Assembly: GCA_963718315.1 (NCBI GenBank)
Contig: CAVQZC010000010.1
Coordinates: 1 to 64,000, forward strand
DNA length: 64,000 nucleotides
Direction: 5' to 3'
From: CAVQZC01 sp963718315
GTDB lineage: Bacteria; Actinomycetota; Thermoleophilia; Gaiellales; JAICJC01
Shown piece by piece: positions 16,654-26,160 of this stretch. How positions within the stretch are numbered: the first letter of the stretch is position 1; each line of letters opens with the position of its first letter. The notes beneath the pieces were generated by a model. The model was given only the letters and a program-made list of their open reading frames with translations. It was not told where the DNA came from and did no database searches. A program made the position numbers and the translations under genes.

Positions 16654-19596
16654 TCAGCGAAGCTCTTTGGCGGCAGCGGCGGCCGCGGCAAGCTGCTCTT
16701 CCGATTCGGCGCCCGCCTCGTCCCCAGCGGCTCGCAACGCCCGTGCCTGGGTCTGCCGCGCACCCACGATGAGGAGTGTCCAGTCTCCTGCGAGGACCAC
16801 CTCCAGGGCGAGCCGCCCGGCAGCCACTGCGGCCGCCGAGTCGCCGCCGGCCAGATGGACCTCGCAGAGCGCTAGGTGCGCCAGCGTCGAGGCTTCGTAT
16901 CCGGCGGCGGAATCCCCCAGCACCGCCTCGGCGAGGTTCCGGGCCTCGTCGAACCGAGCACAACGAGCCTCGGCGAGGGCGAGCTTCGCCCTGCTCGTGA
17001 CCGTGGCGTGCCGGTAGCCCGCCGCCTCCAACCGGTCGACGTACCGGCGCAGGACTCGGCCGGCCTCGTCGAATCGGGCCTCTCGGATGAGCAGGGCGCT
17101 CTCGACCTCGGTCGCTTCGTCGACGGATTGCTTGCCCAGATCACGCTCAATCTGGCAGGACTCGTCGTACAGGCGGTGTGCAACGCGGAAATCGCTGCGC
17201 AGTGCGGCGAGCGTTGCTTGTCCTGCCAACAGTCGTGCCCGCACACTCGGCCTGACGCCCAGCTCGGTGGTGAATTCCTCCAGCAACCTCTCAGCCTCGG
17301 AGACCGGGAGCGGAGACTCGACGGCTGCCCAGATCAGGATCTGCAGTGCCCACACCGTGTCCTGGTCGATGTCCCGCAGGATCTGCACCGCCCGCAGAGC
17401 GCTCGCCAGGCCGTCGGCCGCACGGCCCAGAGCGCACTCGGTGCTGGCAACAGTCGACAGTGCGGTCGCGAGGGCGCGTGGGTCGCCGAGATGCTCCAGC
17501 TCGGCGAGGGCGGCGGTGGTCTCTGCGAGGCGCTGCGACGCGTCGGCTACCCAGTCTGCGCCGGATCCGAGACGGAGAACCTGGCCCCGCAGCTCGAGAG
17601 CTCGCAAGCCCAGCCTCGCCGACCTGGCGATCCCGTCGTCCAACAGCCGTCGGATCTGCTCTTCAGGGAGGATGTTCCAGCCCGCGGCTGCGAGTTCGAT
17701 GGTGGCCGCCGCCTGGCCGGGCGAGCCGTCTGGAAGCAGGTCGAGCGCTCGCTCCAGGAGCGACCGTGCCCTCCCTGGATCTCCAATCGCGTCCGCCCTG
17801 CGGCCGGCTTCGAGCAGCCGCAGGCCCGCCCTCTCGGCCAGCGCCGGATCCAACGATCCAAGCTCGGCGCGGAGTCGGCAGGCTCGCTCGAGGTGGTCGC
17901 CGACGACCGCGTCCTCTGCGTCTCGATCGCCCAACCAACCGGCGAGCGCAATGTGGAGGTCGGCGCGCTGTGCCTTCGGAAGCAGACCGTAGGCGGCCTC
18001 CTGGAGCAGAGCGTGGGCGAACCGGAAGCTGTCCTCGCTGAGCGCCTCGACCAGCTCGCGGCGACGGCTGTGCTCGAGCTCTTCGACCACGGGACGGCCG
18101 ATCAGCGCCGCCACCGCCGCGGCGGGAAAGTCGCGGCCGGCGACGGCGGCGGCTCCCAGCACCTCTCGCTCGCTGTCCGGGAGCGCCTCCAGGCGGGCGG
18201 CTAGCAGGAGGCCGATCGACGGAGGCAACGTATCGATCCCCTGGTCATCACCGACGAGCGCCGCCAGATGCTCGGCAAACAGCGGGTTGCCCTCGGCCAC
18301 ATTGACGACACGTTCCGCCTGCTCGGGGTGCAGCGCCGGGCCGGCGCTGCGGAGCAGCCTGCGCGTCTGTCCGTCGTCCAGCCTCTCGAGGGCGACCGAG
18401 AACACGTTCGCCCCGACACCCCAGCCCACTCGCCGGTCAGCCAGCTCGGGCCGCGCGGTGCAGACCACCAGCAGCGCCCGTCCTCTGCCCTGGCCGAGCA
18501 ACTGGTCAACCACGTCCAGGAGCAAGTCGTCCGCCCAGTGCACGTCCTCGAACACAACCACCACCACGTCTTGCAGAGCCATCGCGCCCAGTAGACGTGC
18601 GGCCGCCCAGGCCGCATCCTGTGCACCGGCGGCACTCGGCCGCTCGACCACAGCGGCTACCGCCGCCGCGTCGGCTGCCGGCAGTGCGGACAGCCGGCGA
18701 CTGCCGGCCGCCGCCATCACGTCCAGCAAGGGCTCCAGGGAGGACGCCGACGCCGTCGCCCGGCACTGCCCAACCAGCACCGTCAGCCCATCTCGGAGCT
18801 GGGGGATCTCGGCAACCAGTCGTGACTTGCCGATCCCCGGCGGCCCGAGCACCGTCAGCAGGTGCGGCCGCTGCGTGTGCTCCGTTCGGTCCAATACCCA
18901 GCGCACGAGCTGAAGCTCCGACTCACGGCCGATCATCGGGGCGTCGAGCCGCCGGTGGTGCCCGGTGGCCTGCGGATCGACCGCCTCCAGCCGCCAGGCG
19001 ATCAGCCGCTCCCGCTTGCCCCCGGCCACCACCGGCGGCACCTGCTCACCCCGCACGGCGTGACTGACCAACGCCCACGTTGCATCACCGACCAGCACCT
19101 CGCCCGGCCCCGCGGCTTGCTCCAGGCGTGCGGCGACGTTGACCGCGTCGCCTACAACCAGCGACTCCTGCTCGGTGGGGTCGCGAGCCAGGACGTCTCC
19201 GGTGTTGATACCGACGCGCGCCTGCACCTCCCCCGCATCACGCACTGCGTCACGGACTTCCAGCGCCGCCCGCACAGCCCGAAGCGGGTCGTCCTCGTGC
19301 ACCGCCGGGATCCCGAACACCGCGACCAGCGCGTCGCCGATCACCTTCTCGACCGTGCCGCCATGCCGCTCGACCGGCTCCCGGACCGCCGCGTAGAAGC
19401 GGCCCATCGTGGCCCGGATGACCTCTGGATCGTGCCGCTCGCCGAGCGCGGTCGAACCGACCACGTCGCAGAACAGGATCGTGACGGTCTTTCGGACCTC
19501 GCGAAGCGTGGTGCCGGCGGTCAGCGACCGCCCGCAGGATGAGCAGAAACGCGCCTCATCTGGGTTCTGGTGACCACACTCAGAACACGGGATCAT
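16654..19596 (-). CDS. Zinc-ribbon / cyclase / AAA ATPase / TPR regulator
   Basis: A 980-aa multidomain signalling protein. It opens with a CxxC-x10-CxxC zinc ribbon (MIPCSECGHQNPDEARFCSS). A class III cyclase domain follows: TVTILFCDVVGSTALGERHD, VEKVIGDALVAVFG, RVGINTGDVLA, GDAVNVAARLEQAAGPGEV, with both metal Asp residues and the Asn-x3-Arg pair. An STAND/AAA-type ATPase comes next (PMIGRESELQLVRWV, Walker A GPPGIGKSR, Walker B VVVVFEDVHWAD). The rest is alpha-helical, TPR-like repeats rich in Ala, Arg and Leu. It is cytosolic, and this domain order is common in actinobacteria, though the signals are unknown. A -10-like TAGACT (19603-19608 on the opposite strand) lies 6 nt before the ATG, so the mRNA may be leaderless. 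Confidence 0.88.
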   Translation of the reverse strand: MIPCSECGHQNPDEARFCSSCGRSLTAGTTLREVRKTVTILFCDVVGSTALGERHDPEVIRATMGRFYAAVREPVERHGGTVEKVIGDALVAVFGIPAVHEDDPLRAVRAALEVRDAVRDAGEVQARVGINTGDVLARDPTEQESLVVGDAVNVAARLEQAAGPGEVLVGDATWALVSHAVRGEQVPPVVAGGKRERLIAWRLEAVDPQATGHHRRLDAPMIGRESELQLVRWVLDRTEHTQRPHLLTVLGPPGIGKSRLVAEIPQLRDGLTVLVGQCRATASASSLEPLLDVMAAAGSRRLSALPAADAAAVAAVVERPSAAGAQDAAWAAARLLGAMALQDVVVVVFEDVHWADDLLLDVVDQLLGQGRGRALLVVCTARPELADRRVGWGVGANVFSVALERLDDGQTRRLLRSAGPALHPEQAERVVNVAEGNPLFAEHLAALVGDDQGIDTLPPSIGLLLAARLEALPDSEREVLGAAAVAGRDFPAAAVAALIGRPVVEELEHSRRRELVEALSEDSFRFAHALLQEAAYGLLPKAQRADLHIALAGWLGDRDAEDAVVGDHLERACRLRAELGSLDPALAERAGLRLLEAGRRADAIGDPGRARSLLERALDLLPDGSPGQAAATIELAAAGWNILPEEQIRRLLDDGIARSARLGLRALELRGQVLRLGSGADWVADASQRLAETTAALAELEHLGDPRALATALSTVASTECALGRAADGLASALRAVQILRDIDQDTVWALQILIWAAVESPLPVSEAERLLEEFTTELGVRPSVRARLLAGQATLAALRSDFRVAHRLYDESCQIERDLGKQSVDEATEVESALLIREARFDEAGRVLRRYVDRLEAAGYRHATVTSRAKLALAEARCARFDEARNLAEAVLGDSAAGYEASTLAHLALCEVHLAGGDSAAAVAAGRLALEVVLAGDWTLLIVGARQTQARALRAAGDEAGAESEEQLAAAAAAAKELR

Positions 19597-19691
19597 CCGG
19601 CGAGTCTAAAGCCGGATCAGTATGCCGCACGCTGTGCAGCCGGTAACCGGTGGCGCAGCGTGCGGCCTTCGCACCTAACAGACGCGGATCG

Positions 19692-19859
19692 CTACACCTT
19701 GAACTTGTGCGCCTCGACGTCCGGGGTGTCATCCTCTGAGGCGTCCTCGTTCTGCTTCTTGAACTTGTGCGCCTCGACGTCCGGGCCGCCCTGATCCTCG
19801 CGACTCCGCTTCTCGAGCTCCTGCTCCTCCAGGCGCTTCCGCTTCTCCAGGTCCTCCAT
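19692..19859 (-). CDS. Small peptide with two PDVEAHKFK repeats
   Basis: A 55-aa peptide with a clear ribosome site: GGAGGG sits 6 nt before the ATG at 19859. The N-terminal 22 residues are highly charged and likely helical (MEDLEKRKRLEEQELEKRSR). Then come two identical PDVEAHKFK motifs separated by an acidic linker (KQNEDASEDDT). The last residue is Val. At DNA level a perfect 28-nt direct repeat (19698-19725 and 19758-19785) is spaced exactly 60 nt, or 20 codons. Leader plus repeated short motif is the layout of some modified-peptide precursors, but no modification enzyme is next to it. The neighbours are the cyclase regulator (same strand) and a divergent MFS/cNMP gene. Function unknown. 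Confidence 0.6.
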   Translation of the reverse strand: MEDLEKRKRLEEQELEKRSREDQGGPDVEAHKFKKQNEDASEDDTPDVEAHKFKV

Positions 19860-19964
19860 GATGCCCTCCGCGGTAGTGGGACTCGTATCCCCCCAGACGA
19901 TGGCTGGGTCGGAAGATCTTCCCATCCCTGATCGAAAGTTCTTCGGCTGTAGAATCGGCGGCCG

Positions 19965-21622
19965 ATGCGCGATTCGCTGGAAGCGCTCCGTCGGGTGGCC
20001 GCGAATCGCGATATCCGCCGGCTGCAGCTCGGCTGGGCCGCGTCGGTAACCGGAAGCTACGCCTACATGGTCGCGCTCTCGGTCGTCGCCTACCGCCAAG
20101 GGGGCGGAGCCACGGCGGTCGGCGTACTCGTGCTTCTGCGCATGCTGACCTCTGCGATTTGCTCGCCCCTCACCGCGATCCTGGCCGATCGGTGGTCGCG
20201 GAGGTCGGTCATGGTCGGGAGCGACGCCGTCCGAGCAGCGCTGCTGGTCGTGCTCGCAGGTGCCGTGCACGCTGGATCGAGCGTGGCGCTGACCGCGTTG
20301 ATCGCGTGTCTGATTGCCGCCGTCGGCACCGCCTACCCTCCGGCCCAGGCCGCGCTGTTGCCTCAGCTGGCGGCAACCCCCGCGGAACTCACCGCCGCGA
20401 ATGCGGTCTCCACGACCATCGAGGGATCGGCGATCTTCCTTGGCCCAGGACTCGGCGGCCTGGTGCTGGCGGTCAGCGGTCCCGCCGCCAGCGTGCTCCT
20501 CTGCGCCGGCATCGTCGCGCTCGCAGCCGCAGTGACCCTCGGCGTCTCAGAGCCCGCTCGTCAGGCAGCGAGCGCAGGTGCGAGCAGGCCGCGGAGAGTG
20601 GATGGCGCACGGCGACCGCCGGGCTCCGCGTCCTTCTCACCCAGCCGCTACTCGTCACCGTTGTCGGGGTCTACGCCCTGCAATGTGTGGTCGCCGGAGC
20701 GTTGACGGTGTTCAACGTCGTACTCGCGCTCGACGTCCTGCACCTTGGCAACGCCGGGGTGGGCTACCTGGACGCTGCCTTCGGAATCGGCGGCATTCTC
20801 GGCGGAGTCGCGGCGGCAGGTCTGGCCGGGAGTCGCCGTCTCGCCATGGCGTTCGCGGCCGGCGTCCTGCTCTGGGGTGTGGGAATCGCCCTCATCGGTG
20901 TCGTCGGTGCGACCGCGGCCGTGATCGTCCTGCTGGCGGCGGTCGGCGTTGGCAACACCGTGGTCGACGTCGCCGCCGTGACGCTGTTTCAACGCTCCGC
21001 TGCTGAGGAGGTGCTCGGCCGTGTGTTCGGCGTCATCGAGAGCATCCTGCTGGCCTCCATCGGCGTCGGCTCGATCATCGCGCCGCTGGCAATCTCAGCA
21101 GTCGGCGTCCGAACCACGATCGTCGTGGTCGGGCTCACGCTACCGGCTGCAGTGGCGCTCACCTTCCGGCGCATGACCCGCCTCGACGCGCTCAGCGTGG
21201 AGGCGCGCCGGCGCATCGTGCTGCTGCAGAGCATGCCGATCTTCGCGCCGTTGCAACCGGCCGTACTCGAGACGCTGGCCGCGAACCTCGAGCCTCTTGT
21301 TGTCCCGGCCGGAACTTCGGTCGTCCACCAAGGCGACGTCGGCGACCGCTTCTACGTCGTCGAGGACGGGACGCTTTCCGTGACCGTCGAGGGCGAAGCA
21401 GGACACCCGGTCGAACCAGGCGGATTCTTCGGTGAGATCGCGCTGCTTCGCGCGGTTCCGCGCACCGCGACGGTGACCGCTCAGACGGACTGCAAACTCC
21501 TGTCGCTCGACGGAGAGCGGTTCATCGCCGCCGTCACCGGCGAGACCCGAAGCCGTGACGCCGCAGACCTCGTCGTATCCCAACGCCTAGCCACGCTCCG
21601 GCCGGCCGTCGGGTCACTCTGA
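19965..21622 (+). pseudogene. MFS transporter with C-terminal cNMP-binding domain, frameshifted
   Basis: About 550 aa in two frames. The first frame (19965 to about 20580) covers transmembrane helices 1-6 of a major-facilitator exporter (GWAASVTGSYAYMVALSVVA, then the loop ILADRWSRRSVMVGSDAVRA). A one-base loss near 20575-20590 moves the rest to another frame: helices 7-12 (VVGVYALQCVVAGALTVFNV onward) and a cyclic-nucleotide-binding domain with a canonical phosphate cassette, GGFFGEIALLRAVPRTATV. The -10-like TAGAAT (19950-19955) ends 9 nt before the ATG and no ribosome site is seen, so the transcript is probably leaderless. The cNMP domain next to two cyclase genes suggests transport gated by a cyclic nucleotide. 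It is inactive if the frameshift is real. Confidence 0.75.
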
Positions 21623-21798
21623 GATCCCACCGCGGCACAACCACAACGGCGACTCGGCTGGCTGTTCGACCAGGCGCTCCACCTTGCTGTGCAGCTGCAA
21701 TTCCGTCGGACTGGCGGCACGCGCCATCGGGCACCGCCCGCCCGCGGCTGGGCGGAGCAGAAGATCGTCGCGCGCGCCTTGGCGTTGCGATGAACGAT

Positions 21799-22808
21799 GT
21801 TCTTTCGTGACCACTGTGTGGGGATGCTCTCCCTCCCACTCGCCCGGGAATCCGCCCCAGATGACCAGTGGGGCCGGTACCGACATTCGCAGGCGCGCTC
21901 TGGCGTAGGCGCGGACGAGCATTGGGACTCGCTTGAACGCCAAGAACCGGCCGACGTACATCAAAACAGGCAAGGCAGCGCCGGTCTCTGCGTGGTAGAA
22001 GCCTTCCATTACCTCTGCTTCGGTGTAGCCGACGCCGCCCGGGGGCCCAGTCGCCTCGTCCCAGCCTCGGGGATCGTTCACAAACCAATGCAGCCACAGT
22101 TTCAATCGCTCTTCGAGACCGGGGTGGCTCGGCGTGAAGTGGTTGACATCCACACCGTTGGGGATCGAGTGGACGGTCTCAGGGTCGAGCTCCAAGAGCC
22201 GCACGGCCTCGGACCGGTCGTGGGGTGAGATCGTAATCGTGGCGGCCGCACGAAGCGCCGCGTTTCGCATCCTCGACGACCACCAGTCGGCGTAAGGACC
22301 GCCAATGCGCGGCTCGCCCCGGTCGATCGCGTCGAGCATCTTCAACTCAGTGCCATGCAGGTGTGTCAGCACCGGCACCTCGGGGAGCGCCATGGCCGCC
22401 GCGTCATGCACCGGCGTCAGATGATGCAGGTGAAGCACCCGCGCCCGAGACAGCGCTTGCGACGCGGCCAGAAGCGCCGCCCACACCTCCGCCATCCGCT
22501 CGCCCTGGAGCGGGGAGACAAACGGAAATGCCCGGTCGGGCACACCCGACCGGGCCTCGAACGACGGATGCATCGGAAACGGCGCATCCATCGGATCCTC
22601 GCCACGTCGCCACCGCGCGATCGCATCGTCGTAGGGGGCAGGCACGATATCTGCTCCCGAAAACACGGTGGCAGCGTTGCCGATCGACCCGGCCTCGCCG
22701 AATCGAACCACACGCCAGCGTCACCGGCCACCCGTACACATCCAACGCTCGAGAAAGGTAGGCGGCCGCCCTCGCCGAACCTCCACGCAGATAGAAGAAC
22801 AACCCAGT
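21799..22808 (-). pseudogene. Glycosyltransferase GT4, truncated and frameshifted copy
   Basis: Almost identical to the intact gene at 8273-9670 but damaged three ways. The 3' third, which carries the EX7E donor motif, is missing, because similarity stops at 21799 and unrelated sequence follows. One extra A near 22690 (CCGAATCG for CCGATCG) shifts the frame. The start Met is changed to Thr (QCLGTGLFFYLRGG). It cannot make an active enzyme. Confidence 0.85.
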
Positions 22809-23018
22809 CCCGAGACACTGCACACCGCCAAACCGGCGAGCCCCGCCCGCAGACCGACCATCCCCTCCGTCGCTGACTTGGATCACGACGTCGCTCGGCA
22901 CATCGACGACCAACAGCCCGGGGAGATCACGGCATCAAGCATCCAACGCCAGCCTACTGCTCTCACCTGCCGCGACCGATCGTCTGCCTCCGCCTACCGC
23001 ACCCAGCCGCGCAGCGTC
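21799..23018. repeat. Duplicated 1.2-kb block, copy B
   Basis: Second copy of 8662-9881, the same length to within a few bases, with scattered substitutions. It ends inside the IS3 orfA relic (22983-23018), which keeps the same internal stop as copy A. The adjoining sequence is the repeat that follows groESL in the first block. Confidence 0.85.
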
Positions 23019-23285
23019 GCGGAAGAGCCGGCGCGCAGAGAGCGCCACTCCTGTTCGATCCAGCTCCGACCAGACTCAGCGAGCGCCGGGGGCCAACCGC
23101 GACTCGTAGCGAATCCGCCAGGCACGGTACGGAAGGTCATTCGTGCGCCCCTCAGCCACGAGCGATCACGAACGGGCTCGTCGACGCCGTCGGGCTCTCC
23201 CCTGTGACGCGAGGGCGCCGTGACCGCGCCGACCAGAGTCGCTCACACCCGCGAAGACGCTGTGGAAACAGGCGCCCGCACACGG
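23018..23285. repeat. Diverged repeat, copy B
   Basis: Diverged counterpart of 12130-12385 (shared blocks CGATCCAGCTCCGACCA, ATCACGAACGGGCTCGT, GCTGTGGAAACAGGCGCCC). No gene is visible from 23018 to 23416. Unlike copy A, it is not followed by a tRNA-half core. Confidence 0.6.
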
Positions 23286-23416
23286 CGCTGATTCGCTCAG
23301 CTGCGTCCCAGAGAGAATGTGGGTCTCAGCCGGGTCTGGACATCAAGAGCCGCTCGCCGTAGGATCGGCGCTTGACCGGTTACCTGCCGGTGAGGCTCTG
23401 TTTCTGAGGAGGAGTT

Positions 23417-24181
23417 ATGCGGAGGATCAGGCTTGCCCTGGCGGCTGCTATCTGCGTCGTGTGCATGCTGGCGGTCGGGGGCACCGCCGGAGCTACGCCA
23501 ACGTGGACGTTCGGCGACGTGACCTGCCACGGCGGGACGATCGCGCCCGGCACCTACCACTCGCTGACGGTTGCCGGCTTTTGCACGCTGACCAGTCACG
23601 GCACGGTGCGGGTGAGCGAGAACCTCACGGTGGCGCCGAAGGGTGTCTTTGACGCAGTAACGCCCGGGACGCTGAAGGTCGGCGACAACGTGATCGTCGG
23701 CGACGACGCCATCGCCGGCGTGGGTTGCTCGCCGGCCATTGGCTGCAACGTGACGACGGCCGACACGATCGGCGGCAACCTCCGCTCATCGGGGGCGTCG
23801 GCGGTGATTGTGCACAGCGCCGCGATCGGTGGCGACGTCAATGTGTTCGGCGGTGGCGGCAGCATGGACTGTGGATCCACGGCGCTGTTCGGAGGTCCCT
23901 ACTACGACGACTTCGAGGACAACACAGTGCACGGCTGGATCTCCGTCCGCCACGTGCACAGCTGCTGGTTTGGATTCATCCGAAACCACGTCGGCTCGAA
24001 CGTGACCATCTCCGGCCTGCGGATGAGCGATCCCGACGCCAACGAGATCGTGACCAACACGATCGGCGGCAATCTTGCCTGCTACGACGACGTGCCCAAG
24101 CCGCACGTCGGAGACTCGATGGGGTCGCCCAACGTCGTGGGCGGCAGCAAGCTCGGCGAGTGCCGCCGGCCGGGACTGTAA
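23417..24181 (+). CDS. Secreted beta-helix-like protein
   Basis: A 254-aa exported protein. The ATG follows GAGGAGGAG. The signal peptide is classical: basic MRRIR, hydrophobic LALAAAICVVCMLAVGG, cleavage near TAGA-TPTW. The mature part has short repeats rich in Gly, Val and Asn of the kind GDNVIVGDDAI, GGNLRSSGASAVIV, GGDVNVFGGG, GSNVTISG and GGNLACYDD, consistent with a right-handed beta-helix. Several Cys residues could form disulfides. It is followed by a strong hairpin. Surface or extracellular role; function unknown. Confidence 0.75.
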   Translation: MRRIRLALAAAICVVCMLAVGGTAGATPTWTFGDVTCHGGTIAPGTYHSLTVAGFCTLTSHGTVRVSENLTVAPKGVFDAVTPGTLKVGDNVIVGDDAIAGVGCSPAIGCNVTTADTIGGNLRSSGASAVIVHSAAIGGDVNVFGGGGSMDCGSTALFGGPYYDDFEDNTVHGWISVRHVHSCWFGFIRNHVGSNVTISGLRMSDPDANEIVTNTIGGNLACYDDVPKPHVGDSMGSPNVVGGSKLGECRRPGL

Positions 24182-24204
24182 ACCAACGCTAGGTGTTCGC
24201 CACT

Positions 24205-24235
24205 CATGGGGAGGCCACAACCGGGCCTCCCCATG
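24205..24235 (+). terminator. Strong hairpin after the beta-helix gene
   Basis: CATGGGGAGGCC (24205-24216) pairs perfectly with GGCCTCCCCATG (24224-24235) around a 7-nt loop, 24 nt after the stop codon. There is no T-run, as is common for terminator hairpins in high-GC actinobacteria. Confidence 0.65.
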
Positions 24236-24339
24236 GCGACCACGAACCTAGCCAGCGCGGCCTCCGGATTGACCACGCGCTGCGGAACCAGGCTCGGCAA
24301 CCACACAGCGGTGGGCCGGGCAGCTCGCAAACGGAGCGC

Positions 24340-24788
24340 CTACTTACCGGCCCAGTCAGCCAGGATCGCGGGAGCGGCAGTCTTGTTCATGTCGTGCCAT
24401 TGCCCGTCGATCCGGAGCAACGCATGGAGGTCGACCCATTGCGAGCCAACGGGTCGGACTGGGAGTGCATCTCAAGCATCACCGAGGCCAGGTCTCCGGC
24501 CTGTGTCAGGGACACGACCCGCCACTCCCAGTCGGTAGGCATGTCCCAACTCGTGGGCCTACCCGGGGTCGTCCAGTCGCGGACCATGCCGTCGTCGAAC
24601 CGCCCTTCCTCAAGCGTGGCGCCGTCTTCCTCGACGAACGCAAAGGCCGCATTCTTGTGGAAAAACCGTCGCAGTTTCGAGAAGTCGTGCTGGTTGAGCG
24701 CGTCGATGTAGCCGGACTGGATGAACTCGACGATCTCGTCGTAATCTGGCGCGGCTGGGATCTCCTGCCGGGTCTGATCAAGCGCCAT
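24340..24788 (-). pseudogene. NTF2/SnoaL-like (lumazine-binding-type) protein, frameshifted
   Basis: A small alpha+beta-barrel protein of about 148 aa once corrected. The ATG at 24788 follows AGGAGGGG. The first frame gives YIDALNQHDFSKLRRFFHKN and WEWRVVSLTQAGDLASVML. Near 24460 one base shifts the frame, and the expected ending is found in the next frame: GSQWVDLHALLRIDGQWHDM, NKTAAPAILADWAGK, stop at 24340. Uncorrected, the protein ends at 24387 with unrelated residues. Members of this fold are enzymes or binding proteins of many kinds, and no substrate can be named. Confidence 0.65.
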
Positions 24789-24959
24789 ACGCCCCTCCTG
24801 GGTTCGAGCCTAACCGCACAAATCTACGGCATCTGTGTCGCCACGGCAATCGCGCCGAGCCTGGCTATAGGCGCCTGCGAAAACAGCTCCGCGAAGGTGA
24901 AGCGCCCCGCTGGCATCGACGAGCGGTCACAACCGCGCCGCTGCGGCCCGCGACACGTG

Positions 24960-26072
24960 TCATGAGGGTGCGTGGTGCAGGGCGAGCGGGTGGTTATCGG
25001 CGGTGCCGACCGCCCATAGGTCGTTGGGGTCGCCGGGCACGGCGGTGATCGCATTCAGCACATCTGAGGTGCCCACGTTAGGTGAGGTCAGCTCGGCCCA
25101 ACTCGACCCCGTCCACTGGTCGATCAGGGTGCGTTGAGCTCCGCTTGTGTTCTCGCCGTACCCGACGGCCCAAACGTCCGGCGCGGAGAGGGCGACGACG
25201 GAGTAGAGCACGTGGTTGGTGGTGTGGGCGGGCAGGTTGTGGCGATGCCAGGCGGTGCCGTTCCATTTCTCTGCGAGTGGGCTGATCAGGCTGGTTCGCC
25301 GGTTCGTCTTCTGGCCGACCGCCCAGATGTTCGACGGCGAACTCGCGGAGATGTCCCAGACGATTGCACCGCTCGGGCCAAGCTCCGACATGACGTGCCA
25401 GGATGAACCGTTCCAATGCTCGATGTAGGTGCCGAGATGGGGGTTGCTGGGGTCGGTCCAGACGCCGGCGATATCCAGACCGCCGGCACCATCGGAGGTC
25501 ATCGATGTCGGCTCTCCGCCATTGGCGTCGACTTGGGGATCGTTCGGGACGATATGCCAGTGTGAGCCATCCCAGTGGATCGGCTCGCCACCCAGCGCCC
25601 ACACATCCGTACTGGAAAGGACGACCACCTCGTCCAGGCCGCCGACACTCGCCGGCACAGGGACGTTGATCCACTCGGTACCGTTCCATTCCTCAGCGAT
25701 GCCTCGACCGGTGTCGTCATTCGAGCCTACCGCCCAGACTGACCCGCCAGAATCGGCGCTGACTGCGATGAAGAAGTCGCTCCTGTTCGGCCCGCCCGGG
25801 TTGGGTGCGTGCACGACCGACCAGCCAATCCCGGGGCCGCGGTACTGCTCGGTGAGCAGGCGCTGCTGGTCGCCCGCCGTTACCGTCCAGCCGACCGCCC
25901 ACACGTCATCGCCAGACACCGCCGCGACATCGCGAAGGTACGAGGCCGCTCCCGGCGAGGGGAGGTGGACGCTCACAAACCCACTGTCGGTCCTCGGCGA
26001 CGCACCGCTCGCGGACGCACCTACCGAGAGCATGGCCGCCACCGCAGCGATGATTGCCAGAGAACGTCGCAT
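24960..26072 (-). CDS. Secreted beta-propeller repeat protein
   Basis: A 370-aa exported protein. The ATG at 26072 follows GGGGAGGAATC. The signal peptide is MRRSLAIIAAVAAMLSVGAS with a likely cleavage after ASA. The mature part has repeating blades centred on [D/S]VWAVG (DVWAVGWTV, SVWAVGSND, DVWALGG, NIWAVGQKT, DVWAVGYGE, DLWAVGTAD), each followed by a W-x-G-x-x-W strand such as EEWNGTEW, HWNGSSW and QWTGSSW. Six or more blades fit a beta-propeller that binds extracellular ligands. A longer open frame upstream is only a run-on. Function unknown. Confidence 0.75.
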   Translation of the reverse strand: MRRSLAIIAAVAAMLSVGASASGASPRTDSGFVSVHLPSPGAASYLRDVAAVSGDDVWAVGWTVTAGDQQRLLTEQYRGPGIGWSVVHAPNPGGPNRSDFFIAVSADSGGSVWAVGSNDDTGRGIAEEWNGTEWINVPVPASVGGLDEVVVLSSTDVWALGGEPIHWDGSHWHIVPNDPQVDANGGEPTSMTSDGAGGLDIAGVWTDPSNPHLGTYIEHWNGSSWHVMSELGPSGAIVWDISASSPSNIWAVGQKTNRRTSLISPLAEKWNGTAWHRHNLPAHTTNHVLYSVVALSAPDVWAVGYGENTSGAQRTLIDQWTGSSWAELTSPNVGTSDVLNAITAVPGDPNDLWAVGTADNHPLALHHAPS

Positions 26073-26160
26073 GATTCCTCCCCAAACGCGTGGCCGGGAT
26101 ACTTCCCCGCCGACCACCCTACCTCGCACGCACCCCGAGCAACCGCCGCGGGGGGTCGGA

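Noticed and set aside
21623..21798. A short plus-strand reading ending at about 21793
   Set aside because: It reads as a possible C-terminal fragment but has no start, no family match, and borders a rearrangement breakpoint.
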